Position numbers and translations under genes: made by a program. This document shows, piece by piece, positions 26,575 through 34,499 of a stretch of 54,759 nucleotides of DNA; position 1 is the first letter of the stretch; the number at the start of each line of letters is the position of its first letter. Origin of the DNA: Bryobacterales bacterium (lineage in GTDB: Bacteria; Acidobacteriota; Terriglobia; Bryobacterales; Bryobacteraceae); NCBI GenBank assembly GCA_003164035.1, contig PLRS01000066.1, positions 1-54,759 on the forward strand. The letters are read 5' to 3'. The notes beneath the pieces are model-generated. The model did no database searches and was not told the DNA's origin. It was given only the letters and a program-made list of their open reading frames with translations.

Positions 26575-27045
26575 ATGGACATTAAGAAGAAGCTGCAAGA
26601 CGAGATCACCGTGCTGGAGCACGAACTGCACGTCGAGTTGCCCAAGGAAATCCTCAAAGCCCGCGCCCACGGCGATCTGAGCGAGAATGCCGAGTACCAC
26701 GCCGCCAAGGAACGGCAGGGCTTCGTCAACGCCCGCTTGAACCAATTGAAGAAAAGGCTGGCCGAGATATCCATGGTGGATTTTTCCAAGATCCCGCACG
26801 ATCGGGTTGGGCTGGGATCGAAGGTGACGGTGCTCGATACCAAACGCGAAGAAGAAATCGCATATAATTTGGTAACCAGCGAAGAGGCCGATGCCGCAAA
26901 CGGCAAGATCTCCACGACATCGCCCATCGGCCGCGCGCTGCTGGGGAAAGAAGTAGGGGATGTGGTGCGGGTGCAGAGCCCGGGCGGCTCGAAGGAACTG
27001 GAAATCCTGACGCTGGCCACGATACACGACCTGGCGGCGGAATGA
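26575..27045 (+). CDS. greA: Transcription elongation factor GreA
   Basis: This 156-residue protein has the N-terminal antiparallel coiled coil carrying the family signature KARAHGDLSENAEYHAAKER, with the acidic tip residues D and E that reach the RNA polymerase active site. The C-terminal FKBP-like domain includes SPIGRALLGKEVGDVVRV. It rescues backtracked RNA polymerase by stimulating transcript cleavage. Length is normal. The following phosphatidyltransferase gene starts 4 bases after its stop codon, indicating co-transcription. Confidence 0.97.
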   Translation: MDIKKKLQDEITVLEHELHVELPKEILKARAHGDLSENAEYHAAKERQGFVNARLNQLKKRLAEISMVDFSKIPHDRVGLGSKVTVLDTKREEEIAYNLVTSEEADAANGKISTTSPIGRALLGKEVGDVVRVQSPGGSKELEILTLATIHDLAAE

Positions 27046-27049
27046 GCTT

Positions 27050-27706
27050 ATGACGCTTACCGGCGGGATCGGCAAATTCTGCGGTGTCATCATCGACCGC
27101 ATCGTGAGATGGCTGGCGCTCAGCCGGATTCATCCCAACGTACTGACGTTCCTGGGACTGGTGATCAACATCTGGGCTGCGTGTCTGTTTGCGGCCGGCA
27201 GTTTCCGCTGGGCGGGCGTGGTGGTGATCGCCGCCGGCCTTTTCGATATGGTGGATGGCCGCGTGGCGCGGGCCACCAGCCGGGTAACGCGCTTCGGCGG
27301 ATTCTTCGACTCGGTGGTCGACCGCTACTCCGATCTGGCCCTGTTCATGGGCCTGCTGGTTTTCTACGCCACCATCAACCGTTTTTTTTACATTGTGTTG
27401 ACCGCGGTGGTGATGACCGGGTCGGTGATGATCAGCTACACCCGGGCGCGCGCGGAGAACGCCATCCCCAAGTGTAAGGTCGGTTTCCTGGAGCGCCCCG
27501 AGCGCGTGGTACTGATCATCATCGGCGCTCTGTTCGACCGCATGGCGCCGGTGCTTTGGGTTATCGCCGTGCTTTCCAATCTGACCGTGGTGCATCGCAT
27601 GATCTACACCTGGCAGGAGGCCAAGCGCCTGGAGGACGCGCAGTTGCACGCCGTTCCGCCCAACGAAACCCCGCGCGCGGCGTCGATAGCGAAGCGGGAA
27701 ATCTAG
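27050..27706 (+). CDS. CDP-alcohol phosphatidyltransferase
   Basis: This 218-residue inner membrane enzyme has the full family signature D-G-x2-A-R-x8-G-x3-D-x3-D, seen as DGRVARATSRVTRFGGFF followed by DSVVDRYSD (about 68-90). Several membrane helices surround it. It exchanges CMP of a CDP-alcohol (usually CDP-diacylglycerol) for another alcohol, such as inositol phosphate, glycerol phosphate or serine. The sequence alone does not fix the acceptor. It ends about 130 bases before the lysine riboswitch, so it closes the greA transcript. Confidence 0.9.
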   Translation: MTLTGGIGKFCGVIIDRIVRWLALSRIHPNVLTFLGLVINIWAACLFAAGSFRWAGVVVIAAGLFDMVDGRVARATSRVTRFGGFFDSVVDRYSDLALFMGLLVFYATINRFFYIVLTAVVMTGSVMISYTRARAENAIPKCKVGFLERPERVVLIIIGALFDRMAPVLWVIAVLSNLTVVHRMIYTWQEAKRLEDAQLHAVPPNETPRAASIAKREI

Positions 27707-27836
27707 GCATCGAAGCGCTCCCGCTGCAGGTATACGTTCGCCGCAATCGGTACTTCGTCGATGGCGTCTCGCCGCCCGCAACGACGGGCTCTTCATTTGA
27801 CTTGCTCCCGCCCCATCCGCTACTCTGAAGTTTTCA

Positions 27837-28017
27837 CGGTAGAGGTGCGGGGGCCATCAGTAGGCCGGGCGGCGGTTTCGTTTGCGCTGCGGACGTCCGG
27901 GCAAAAGGGGTCTTTTTTCCGCCGAAATCGTGGGGCGAGTGCAACGTCCCAGGGTTGGGGAGTCTGGTTAATACCGGCTCACTGTCACCCGGTCCCCAAT
28001 CGGGTGGAGCGCTATCG
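27837..28017 (+). promoter_or_regulatory. Lysine riboswitch (L-box)
   Basis: The 379-base gap 27707-28085 holds a lysine riboswitch. Conserved pieces appear in order: GGTAGAGGTGCG (27838-27849) with CATCAGTAGGCC, AAAAGGGGTC and CGCCGAAATCG in the middle, CTGGTTAATACCGG with TGTCACCCGG further on, and GGTGGAGCGCTATCGGG at the end. The P1 stem forms between CGGTAG (27837-27842) and CTATCG (28012-28017). Bacillus and Escherichia lysC leaders share the same blocks (AGAGGTGCG, AGTA, GGGG, GCCGAAG, GGAGxGCTxTC). It heads six lysine-pathway genes, which fits fully. Downstream GC-rich sequence before GGGCTTTTCTCTCC may form the expression platform, as a terminator or a hairpin hiding the start; which one is unclear. 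Confidence 0.93.
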
Positions 28018-28085
28018 GGATCGAAGGCACGCCGCCTTGCGCGCGGGCTTTTCTCTCCTTGCGTTCCCCATGGCACCATTGAGGA

Positions 28086-29117
28086 ATGGCCGTCATTATG
28101 GACGTTTTCGAGCTCACGCGCGCGCTAGTCGATATCGAATCCATCACCCGGAATGAGGAGCGGGTGGGCCAATACCTGTACGACTACCTGGCGCCCCTGG
28201 CCGCGCGCTACGGCGGCAAGGTCGAGCGCATCGAGGTCGAGCCGCGGCGGTACAACGTGTTCGCCTGCTGGGGCGAGCCCCCGGCGGTCACGCTCTCGAC
28301 CCACATGGATACGGTGCCGCCGTTTTTCCCGTCGAGCGAAGACGAAACCTATATCTACGGCCGCGCGGCCTGCGACACCAAAGGCATCATCGCCGCCATG
28401 ATTCACGCGGTGGAAGGCCTGCTGGCGGAGGGGAAGCGCGGTTTCGGGCTGCTGTTCGTGGTGGGCGAGGAACGCAACAGCGCCGGCGCGTATCATGCCG
28501 CGGGTACGCCGCGCGGGTCGCGCTACATCGTCAATGGCGAGCCCACCGAAAACAAGCTGGCGCTTGGCTCCAAGGGCGTGCTGCGCTATGAAGTGGCCGC
28601 CGCCGGCAAGATGGCGCATTCGGCTTACCCCGAGCTGGGCGAATCGGCCATCGACAAGCTTCTGGACGCGCTCGAGCGCATTCGGCGCGTTCCACTGCCG
28701 GTGGACCCGCTCCTCGGCCCCAGCACGCTCAACATCGGAACCATTTCCGGCGGCCGCGCCCCCAACGTAATTGCCGATGAGGCGCGCGCCGAGATTCTGA
28801 TCCGCCTGGTGGGCGATTCCACCTCCACCAAACAGGCCGTGGCCGAGGCCGTGGAAGGTTTGGCCGAGTTGCGGGAAGTGCTCGAAATTCCCGCGGCGCT
28901 GCTGAACCCGCTCAATGGCATGCCAACCACCGTGGTCGCTTTCACCACCGATATCCCGGCGTTCGGCGGCGCCTGGGGCGAGCCTTTTCTCATCGGCCCC
29001 GGCTCCATACATGTAGCTCACACCCTGCAAGAACGCGTGGAAAAGGCGCAACTGGCCGAAGCCGTGGGAATCTACCAACGAATGATAAGGGAATTATGCA
29101 AACGCGCATCGAAGTAG
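28086..29117 (+). CDS. dapE: M20 peptidase, probable succinyl-diaminopimelate desuccinylase
   Basis: This 343-residue M20 metallopeptidase has the zinc ligands and catalytic residues in place: STHMDTVPP (H73, D75), AACDTKG (D97), VVGEERNS (E128/E129), VNGEPTENK (E152) and the late His in SIHVAHTLQ. A dimerisation lid lies in between (about 165-270). ArgE, DapE and LysK are hard to tell apart by eye. DapE is chosen because the gene opens a riboswitch-controlled operon that includes dapD, which makes its succinylated precursor. The protein is somewhat shorter than typical DapE (about 375). The ATG at 28098 is an alternative start. It overlaps asd by 22 bases. Confidence 0.78.
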   Translation: MAVIMDVFELTRALVDIESITRNEERVGQYLYDYLAPLAARYGGKVERIEVEPRRYNVFACWGEPPAVTLSTHMDTVPPFFPSSEDETYIYGRAACDTKGIIAAMIHAVEGLLAEGKRGFGLLFVVGEERNSAGAYHAAGTPRGSRYIVNGEPTENKLALGSKGVLRYEVAAAGKMAHSAYPELGESAIDKLLDALERIRRVPLPVDPLLGPSTLNIGTISGGRAPNVIADEARAEILIRLVGDSTSTKQAVAEAVEGLAELREVLEIPAALLNPLNGMPTTVVAFTTDIPAFGGAWGEPFLIGPGSIHVAHTLQERVEKAQLAEAVGIYQRMIRELCKRASK

Positions 29118-30142
29118 GCATTCTGGGCGCCACCGGAATGGTGGGCCAACACTTCATCAAGTTCCTGCAGGGCCACCCCTGGTTCGACCTGAAGTGGCTG
29201 GGGGCCAGCGACCGCTCGGCCGGCAAGAAGTATCGCGACGCCATGACCTGGCACCTGGGCGTGGTGCCGGATTCGGTGGCCGATCTGGTGGTGGAAGACT
29301 GCAAGCCGGGCAACGCGCCGAGACTTCTCTTTTCAGCCATGGACGCTTCCGTGGCCACCGAAATCGAGCGCGCCTTCGCGGCGGCCGGCCACGTGGTGGT
29401 ATCGAATTCCAGAAATCATCGCATGGAAGCCGATGTGCCGCTGCTGGTGCCGGAGATCAATCCCGATCACCTCAAGCTGGTGCCGCGCCAGCAGCGGGTG
29501 CGCGGCTGGAAAGGGCAGATCGTCACCAACCCGAACTGCTCCACCGTGGTCCTGACCATGGGCCTCGGGCCGCTCAAGCAGTTCGGCATTACCAAGGTCA
29601 TCGCCACCACCATGCAGGCCGTTTCCGGCGCCGGTTATCCCGGCGTGGCTTCCATGGACATTCTCGGCAACGTGGTGCCCTTCATCGGCGGCGAAGAAGA
29701 AAAGATGGAGCAGGAGACGCAGAAAATTCTGGGCGAATTCCGCGGCGACCGCGTCGAGCCTCTGGCCGCCAGAGTGAGCGCCCACTGCAACCGCGTCCCC
29801 GTGGTGGATGGCCATACGGTGACGGTGTCGGTGGAGCTTGCCTCGAAACCCGCCGAGGCGGACCTGCGCGCGGCCTTCGACAGTTTCAGCGGCGTCCCGC
29901 AGCAGCGCGAGCTACCCAGCGCTCCCGCACGCCCGGTGATCTATATGGAAGAAGCCAATCGTCCTCAGCCGCGTAAGGACGCCGAACGCGAGCGCGGCAT
30001 GGCGGCTTTCGTGGGGCGGCTGCGCGCCTGCCCGGTGCTGGATTATAAGTTCGTCGCGCTGGGCCACAACACCGTACGCGGCGCCGCCGGGGCGGCCGTG
30101 CTCAATGCCGAGCTGATCCTTTCGGAAGGGATGCTGGACTGA
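29096..30142 (+). CDS. asd: Aspartate-semialdehyde dehydrogenase
   Basis: This 348-residue enzyme reduces aspartyl phosphate to aspartate semialdehyde with NADPH, the branch-point step to lysine, threonine and methionine. The nucleotide-binding loop is GATGMVG (11-17), the active-site Cys is in NPNCSTVVL (C148) and the His in VSAHCNRVPV (H230). The NPNCSTVVL form and the overall pattern resemble the archaeal and fungal branch of the family more than the enterobacterial one. It overlaps dapE by 22 bases and lysC by one base (TGATG), so translation is coupled on both sides. Confidence 0.95.
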   Translation: MQTRIEVGILGATGMVGQHFIKFLQGHPWFDLKWLGASDRSAGKKYRDAMTWHLGVVPDSVADLVVEDCKPGNAPRLLFSAMDASVATEIERAFAAAGHVVVSNSRNHRMEADVPLLVPEINPDHLKLVPRQQRVRGWKGQIVTNPNCSTVVLTMGLGPLKQFGITKVIATTMQAVSGAGYPGVASMDILGNVVPFIGGEEEKMEQETQKILGEFRGDRVEPLAARVSAHCNRVPVVDGHTVTVSVELASKPAEADLRAAFDSFSGVPQQRELPSAPARPVIYMEEANRPQPRKDAERERGMAAFVGRLRACPVLDYKFVALGHNTVRGAAGAAVLNAELILSEGMLD

Positions 30143-31533
30143 TGATCGTGATGAAGTTCGGCGGGTCCTCGGTGGAATCGGCCGCCGCCATCGAACGGGT
30201 CGCGGGCATCGTGAAGGCGCGCGAGCCGCGCCATCCGGTCGTGGTGGTTTCGGCCATGGGCAAGACCACCAACAAGCTGCTGGCCATCGCCCAGACCGCC
30301 ATTTCCGGCAAACGCGAAGACTACATCCGCCAGTTGCACGACCTGCGCGATTTCCACTCGCGGGAAGCCCGCCAGGTGGTGCCGCTGGCCGAGCGCTCCC
30401 AGCTCGACCGCACCCTGGACGACCATTTTCAGGAGCTCACCGAACTGGTGAAGGGGCTGGCGGTGCTGGGCGAATTGACGCCGCGGTCGATCGACGCCAT
30501 TTCGAGCTATGGCGAGCGCCTTTCGAGCTACATCGTCACCCTCGCTTTCCGCCACTTCGGCATGAACGCCGTGCACGTGGACTCGCGCGACGTCGTCGTC
30601 ACCGACCGGCGCCATACCCAGGCCGCGCCGCTGCTTCCACAGACCTACGCCCGGCTGGCCGAGCACGTCCGGCCCCTGGCCGCCGAGAGCGTAGTCGTGA
30701 TGGGCGGCTTCATCGGCGCCACCGAAGACGGCGTCACTTCCACCCTCGGCCGCGGTGGCTCCGATTTCACCGCCTCCATCGTGGGCGCCGGTATCGACGC
30801 CGAGGAAATCCAGATCTGGACCGACGTGGATGGCATGCTGACCGCCGATCCGACCATCCTCGCCGGTGGCCATCGCGTCAAATGCATCTCCTTCGACGAA
30901 GCCGCGGAGCTGGCCTATTTCGGCGCCAAGGTGCTGCATCCCGCCACCGTGCTGCCGGCTATTTCGAAAAACATTCCCGTGCTGATTCTGAACTCCCGCC
31001 GCCCCGACGTGGAAGGCACGCGCATCGTCAGCCGGACGGTGCATTGCGGCAACGCGGTGAAGTCCATCGCTTGCAAGCGGAACATCGCCCTAGTCAACGT
31101 CCATTCCACCCGCATGCTGATGGCCCACGGTTTCCTGCACCGCATTTTCGAAGTCTTCGACCGCTACGAAACTTCGGTGGATATGGTGGCCACCAGCGAG
31201 GTGAGCGTGTCGTTGACCATCGACAACCCGGCGCGGTTGGAGGAAATTCTCGCCGACCTCGGCCAGTTCGCCGAAGCCGGCATCGAAACCCGGCAGGCCA
31301 TCGTCTGCCTGGTGGGGGAGAACATCCGCTATACTCCCGGCGTGGCGCGGCGCGTCTTTGACGCCCTCGACGGCATCAACATCCGCATGATCTCGCAGGG
31401 CGGATCGCTGCTGAATATCAGTTTCGTGGTGGCCGAAGCGGATTTAGCCAAATCGGTGGCGGCGCTGCACCAGGAATTTTTCGCAGAGTTGGACCCCGAG
31501 GTCTTCGAAAAGCATGAGGCCGTGCATGTATAA
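30142..31533 (+). CDS. lysC: Aspartate kinase
   Basis: This 463-residue aspartokinase phosphorylates aspartate, the first step toward lysine. It has MKFGGSSVES at the N-terminus (catalytic K5), VVVVSAMGKTTNKLL, SSYGERLSS, GRGGSDFTASIVG and WTDVDGMLTADP in the kinase domain. Two ACT domains follow (about 310-460, with LVNVHSTRMLMAHGFLHRIF and CLVGENIRYTPGVARRVF), the site where lysine or threonine feedback acts in relatives. Length and layout match the long monofunctional type related to ThrA and LysC of enterobacteria. Its ATG overlaps the asd stop. Confidence 0.96.
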   Translation: MIVMKFGGSSVESAAAIERVAGIVKAREPRHPVVVVSAMGKTTNKLLAIAQTAISGKREDYIRQLHDLRDFHSREARQVVPLAERSQLDRTLDDHFQELTELVKGLAVLGELTPRSIDAISSYGERLSSYIVTLAFRHFGMNAVHVDSRDVVVTDRRHTQAAPLLPQTYARLAEHVRPLAAESVVVMGGFIGATEDGVTSTLGRGGSDFTASIVGAGIDAEEIQIWTDVDGMLTADPTILAGGHRVKCISFDEAAELAYFGAKVLHPATVLPAISKNIPVLILNSRRPDVEGTRIVSRTVHCGNAVKSIACKRNIALVNVHSTRMLMAHGFLHRIFEVFDRYETSVDMVATSEVSVSLTIDNPARLEEILADLGQFAEAGIETRQAIVCLVGENIRYTPGVARRVFDALDGINIRMISQGGSLLNISFVVAEADLAKSVAALHQEFFAELDPEVFEKHEAVHV

Positions 31534-31541
31534 CCCCAGTG

Positions 31542-31634
31542 GGACAGGCCTCCTGGCCTGTCTTTGCCAGGCGGGAGCGCGCGCCAACTTTGGAAATACC
31601 GGTGACAGGCCAGGAGGCTTGTCCCACCGGGGTG
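31542..31634. repeat. Palindromic repeat between lysC and dapB
   Basis: The left arm is GTGGGACAGGCCTCCTGGCC, and the right arm, read in complement, is GGTGGGACAAGCCTCCTGGCC, around about 45 bases of unique sequence. Each arm also contains a small internal palindrome (CAGGCCTCCTGGCCTG). It fills the 107-base gap between lysC and dapB and leaves the dapB start with only a short spacer. If translated it gives a peptide beginning MGQASWPV, which can be mistaken for a dapB N-terminus. Confidence 0.8.
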
Positions 31635-31640
31635 CGAGAA

Positions 31641-32354
31641 ATGTCTGAACTTCGCCGCCTGGCCATCGTCGGTTACGGCAAAATGGGCAAGCTCGTCGAA
31701 CAGCTCGCCCCTGAGTACGGCTTCACCGTGGCCCTGAAGCTGGATGAATACAACAATGCGGACTTCGAAGGATTGACAGCGGCCAATTTCAGCGGCGTGG
31801 ATGTGGCAGTCGATTTCTCCGTGCCGCCGGCGGTGTGCCGCAACGCGGAAGGCATCGCGGCGCTGGGCGTGAACCTGGTCATCGGCACCACCGGCTGGCT
31901 CGAGCATCTGGACGCAGTAAAGCAGGCGGCGGCGCGCCATGCGACCGGCATCGTCTGGAGTCCCAATTATTCGGTGGGCGTCAATGCCTTCTTCCGCATC
32001 GTGGCGGAGGCCGCGCGCCTGCTGGCATCGCAGCCCGAATACGGCGCCTGGGCCTGGGAGATTCACCACTCCACCAAAAAGGACGCGCCTTCGGGTACAC
32101 TACTGAAACTGGTGGAGGAGATGAAACGCGCGGGCTACGGCGGGACGGTTTCGACGGCATCGAATCGTGCCGGCGCCCATCCCGGCACCCACGAAATCGG
32201 CTTCGACTCCTCTGCCGATACCATCACCCTGCGCCACACCGCGCGCAGCCGGGAAGGTTTCGCCCGCGGCGCGCTCCAGGCCGCCCAGTGGGTGGTCGGC
32301 AAACAGGGCTTTCACGAGTTCGGAGAAGTACTGTTCGGAGTAGCTGATAGCTGA
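31641..32354 (+). CDS. dapB: 4-hydroxy-tetrahydrodipicolinate reductase
   Basis: The 237-residue enzyme reduces hydroxy-tetrahydrodipicolinate with NAD(P)H in the second step after dapA. It has the dinucleotide loop AIVGYGKMGKLVE at the N-terminus, VIGTTGW in the middle, SPNYSVGVNAFF, and the catalytic block IHHSTKKDAPSGT. The start at 31641 (MSELRRLAIVG) is chosen because the upstream in-frame part is translated repeat. The protein is shorter than the E. coli enzyme (273) and resembles compact versions. Its last three codons and stop lie inside the AGCTGAN heptamer array that runs on toward dapA. Confidence 0.94.
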   Translation: MSELRRLAIVGYGKMGKLVEQLAPEYGFTVALKLDEYNNADFEGLTAANFSGVDVAVDFSVPPAVCRNAEGIAALGVNLVIGTTGWLEHLDAVKQAAARHATGIVWSPNYSVGVNAFFRIVAEAARLLASQPEYGAWAWEIHHSTKKDAPSGTLLKLVEEMKRAGYGGTVSTASNRAGAHPGTHEIGFDSSADTITLRHTARSREGFARGALQAAQWVVGKQGFHEFGEVLFGVADS

Positions 32355-32390
32355 AAGCTGAGAGCTGACAGCTGAGAGCTGACAGCTTTA
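32342..32390. repeat. AGCTGAN heptamer tandem array between dapB and dapA
   Basis: Six perfect AGCTGAN units and a seventh decayed one (AGCTTTA) follow each other without gap. The variable base is T, A, G, C, G, C. The array begins inside the end of dapB, supplies its TGA stop, and stops one base before the dapA ribosome binding site GGAGG (32391-32395). Seven-base units mean any change in copy number shifts the reading frame at the dapB end. Confidence 0.9.
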
Positions 32391-32400
32391 GGAGGGGTAC

Positions 32401-33300
32401 ATGTTTACAGGTTGCGGCACCGCGCTGATTACGCCTTTTCGGCGGGATTTTTCGTTGGATGAGGACACCCTGCGGCGCCTGGTGCAACGGCAGATCGCAA
32501 GCGGCATCGATTTCCTGGTGCCTTGCGGAACCACCGGGGAAAGCCCCACGCTCACTCGCTCCGAGCACCTGCGCGTGGTGGAAATCACTCTCGAGGAGGC
32601 CAAGGGTAAAGTGCCGGTGCTGGCCGGCGCCGGCGGTTACAATACCGCCGCAGTGATCGAGTTGGCCCGCGAGCTGGGCCGGCTTGGCGCCGACGGCATT
32701 CTCTCCGTCACCCCCTATTACAACAAGCCCACCCAGGAGGGTTTGTTCCAGCACTACCAGGCCATCGCCGCCGCCGTGCCGTTGCCTATCGTGGTCTATA
32801 GCGTCCAGGGCCGCACCGGCGTGAACGTGGAGCCGGCCACGCTGGCGCGCCTTGCGCGCATCGAAAACATCGTCGGCGTGAAGGAAGCCAGCGGCAACAT
32901 CTCCCAGATGGCCAACGTGCTGCACGAAGTGCCCGCCGGCTTCCACGTCCTTTCGGGCGACGACGCCATCACCATTCCGCTGGTTGCCCTTGGCGGGCGC
33001 GGCATCGTTTCGGTGGCGTCGAATGAAATTCCGCGCGAGATGACCCAACTGGCCGCGGCCGCGCTCGGCGGCGATTTCGCCCAGGCCCGCGCCATTCAAG
33101 CCCGGTACCTCCCGCTGATGAACGTGAATTTCGTGGAGTCGAACCCCATTCCGGTGAAAGCCGCCATGGCCCTGATGGGGCTGGTCGAACCGATCTACCG
33201 CCTGCCCCTGGTACCGCCGTCGCCCGCGAGCCTGGAAAAAATCGAGAAGGTGCTGGAACAGGCGGGCCTGCTGGTGGAAAGCGCGCAGCATGCAAGCTGA
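32401..33300 (+). CDS. dapA: 4-hydroxy-tetrahydrodipicolinate synthase
   Basis: This 299-residue TIM-barrel aldolase condenses pyruvate with aspartate semialdehyde. The signature CGTTGESPTL (42-51) holds T44 and T45. SVTPYYNKP places the catalytic Tyr at 106 or 107, and the Schiff-base lysine is K161 in IVGVKEASGN. Y133 lies in YSVQGRTG, where most relatives have YNVPGRTG, so N and P are changed. GGAGG five bases before the ATG is a strong ribosome binding site. It is followed by a 303-base gap filled with nested palindromes before dapD. Confidence 0.96.
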   Translation: MFTGCGTALITPFRRDFSLDEDTLRRLVQRQIASGIDFLVPCGTTGESPTLTRSEHLRVVEITLEEAKGKVPVLAGAGGYNTAAVIELARELGRLGADGILSVTPYYNKPTQEGLFQHYQAIAAAVPLPIVVYSVQGRTGVNVEPATLARLARIENIVGVKEASGNISQMANVLHEVPAGFHVLSGDDAITIPLVALGGRGIVSVASNEIPREMTQLAAAALGGDFAQARAIQARYLPLMNVNFVESNPIPVKAAMALMGLVEPIYRLPLVPPSPASLEKIEKVLEQAGLLVESAQHAS

Positions 33301-33301
33301 T

Positions 33302-33591
33302 TCCGTGGAGCGGACTCTCAGTCTGCCATGCCGGCACTCGTGCCGGCACGTTCGGCACACGGCGAAAACCAAGCGCCCCCATGAGTGGGGACGTGGCACG
33401 CTGAGAAATAGTGGGGCAGCCAATTCTGGCTGCAGCCGGCTTTTAGCCGGCTCTCGTAGGCCAGGAAGACTCGGCACGCCGCGAGAGAGCCGCCTAAAAG
33501 GCGGCTGCGGGCAAAATTGCCCGCCCCACCACTTATGCACGCGCGCACTGGCTGGAGAAGTATGTGGCACGCTGAGAGCGTGCTCCACGGA
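33302..33591. repeat. Nested palindromic repeats between dapA and dapD
   Basis: The 303-base gap holds two nested inverted repeats. The outer one has TCCGTGGAGC plus CTCTCAG at 33302-33328, matched in complement at 33565-33591. The inner one pairs 33411-33456 with 33482-33529 over about 46 bases: both arms read GTGGGGC, a first small hairpin, AGCCG, a second hairpin with CTTTTAG, and GCTCTC. Where the arms differ, the small hairpins keep pairing (CAGCCAATTCTGGCTG versus CGGGCAATTTTGCCCG, and AGCCGGCTTTTAGCCGGCT versus AGCCGCCTTTTAGGCGGCT). A further palindrome, TGCCGGCACTCGTGCCGGCA, lies at about 33329-33348. No gene is seen. Confidence 0.85.
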
Positions 33592-33603
33592 GGAAGCCCG
33601 CTG

Positions 33604-34434
33604 ATGCACGCTGAAATCGAACGCCTCTTCGACTCCAAGCCCGCGGCCTATTCCGCCGCCGACATTCGCCTGTTCGAAGACTTTCGCCGCGCCCTGGAGG
33701 AAGGCTCGATACGCGCCGCCGAACCCGACGCCGCTTCGCCCACCGGCTGGCGCGTCAATGCCTGGGTGAAAAAAGGCATCCTGGTCGGCTTCCGCATCGG
33801 CACCATCGTCGATATGTCGGCCGGCGGGCTTTCGTTCCTCGACAAGAGCACCTATCCGGCGCAGCGTTTTACGCCGGCCGCTGGCATACGCATCGTTCCC
33901 GGCGGCTCCAGCGTACGCAGCGGCGCCTACCTGGGCAAGTCCGTCACCTGTATGCCGCCCATGTACATCAACGTGGGTGCGTACGTGGGCGACGGCACCA
34001 TGGTGGATTCGCACGCCCTGGTGGGAAGCTGCGCCCAGGTCGGCGCCAACTGCCACATCTCCGCCGCCAGCCAGATCGGCGGCGTGCTGGAGCCGGTCGG
34101 CGCCATGCCCGTGATCGTCGAGGACGACGTCCTGATCGGCGGTAACTGCGGCGTCTACGAAGGCACCATCCTCAAGCGCCGCGTCGTGCTGGGTACCGGC
34201 ACCATCCTCAATCGCTCCACCCCGGTCTACGACCTGGTGCGCCAGACCGTACACAAAGCCGGCGAGGAAGACCCGCTCGTAATCCCCGAAGGCGCCGTTG
34301 TCGTCGCCGGATCGCGAGCCATTACCAGTGGCCCCGGCAAAGAGTGGGGCATCAGCGTCTACACGCCCGTGATCGTCAAATATCGGGACGCCAAAACCGA
34401 TTCCAAGATACAGTTGGAAGACCTGCTGCGATAA
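33604..34434 (+). CDS. dapD: Tetrahydrodipicolinate N-succinyltransferase
   Basis: This 276-residue enzyme transfers succinyl from succinyl-CoA to tetrahydrodipicolinate, committing the pathway to the succinylase branch. It has a helical N-terminal domain, then a left-handed beta-helix of hexapeptide repeats (about 95-225) with [60 protein letters not shown] and [17 protein letters not shown]. The start at 33604 follows a GGAGG at 33588-33592, which overlaps the end of the outer palindrome. Last gene of the riboswitch operon; a terminator hairpin comes about 30 bases later. The aminotransferase DapC, DapF and LysA are not in the window. Confidence 0.95.
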   Translation: MHAEIERLFDSKPAAYSAADIRLFEDFRRALEEGSIRAAEPDAASPTGWRVNAWVKKGILVGFRIGTIVDMSAGGLSFLDKSTYPAQRFTPAAGIRIVPGGSSVRSGAYLGKSVTCMPPMYINVGAYVGDGTMVDSHALVGSCAQVGANCHISAASQIGGVLEPVGAMPVIVEDDVLIGGNCGVYEGTILKRRVVLGTGTILNRSTPVYDLVRQTVHKAGEEDPLVIPEGAVVVAGSRAITSGPGKEWGISVYTPVIVKYRDAKTDSKIQLEDLLR

Positions 34435-34462
34435 GGTCGTGGCGCGGGCTGTCAGCCTGCCG

Positions 34463-34488
34463 AGCCGAGATTCGTCTCGGCTTTTCTT
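34463..34488 (+). terminator. Intrinsic terminator of the lysine operon
   Basis: The hairpin AGCCGAGA-TTCG-TCTCGGCT has an 8-bp perfect stem with a stable TTCG tetraloop. It is followed by TTTTCTT on the plus strand, a textbook Rho-independent terminator. It lies 28 bases after the dapD stop and before the convergent PIN-like gene, and has no T-tract on the minus strand. Confidence 0.85.
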
Positions 34489-34499
34489 GCTCCAGCCTG

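Noticed and set aside
31539-31640. N-terminal extension of dapB beginning MGQASWPV
   Set aside because: The extension is the translated palindromic repeat; the enzyme fold begins at the ATG at 31641.
33411-33529. Transposon ends of an intact insertion sequence between dapA and dapD
   Set aside because: The inverted arms are close together with no transposase gene between them, so a non-coding palindromic repeat is the better description.
32224-34254. Long minus-strand frame across dapA and dapD
   Set aside because: It crosses two clear lysine genes and a repeat block, without family motifs or a ribosome binding site.
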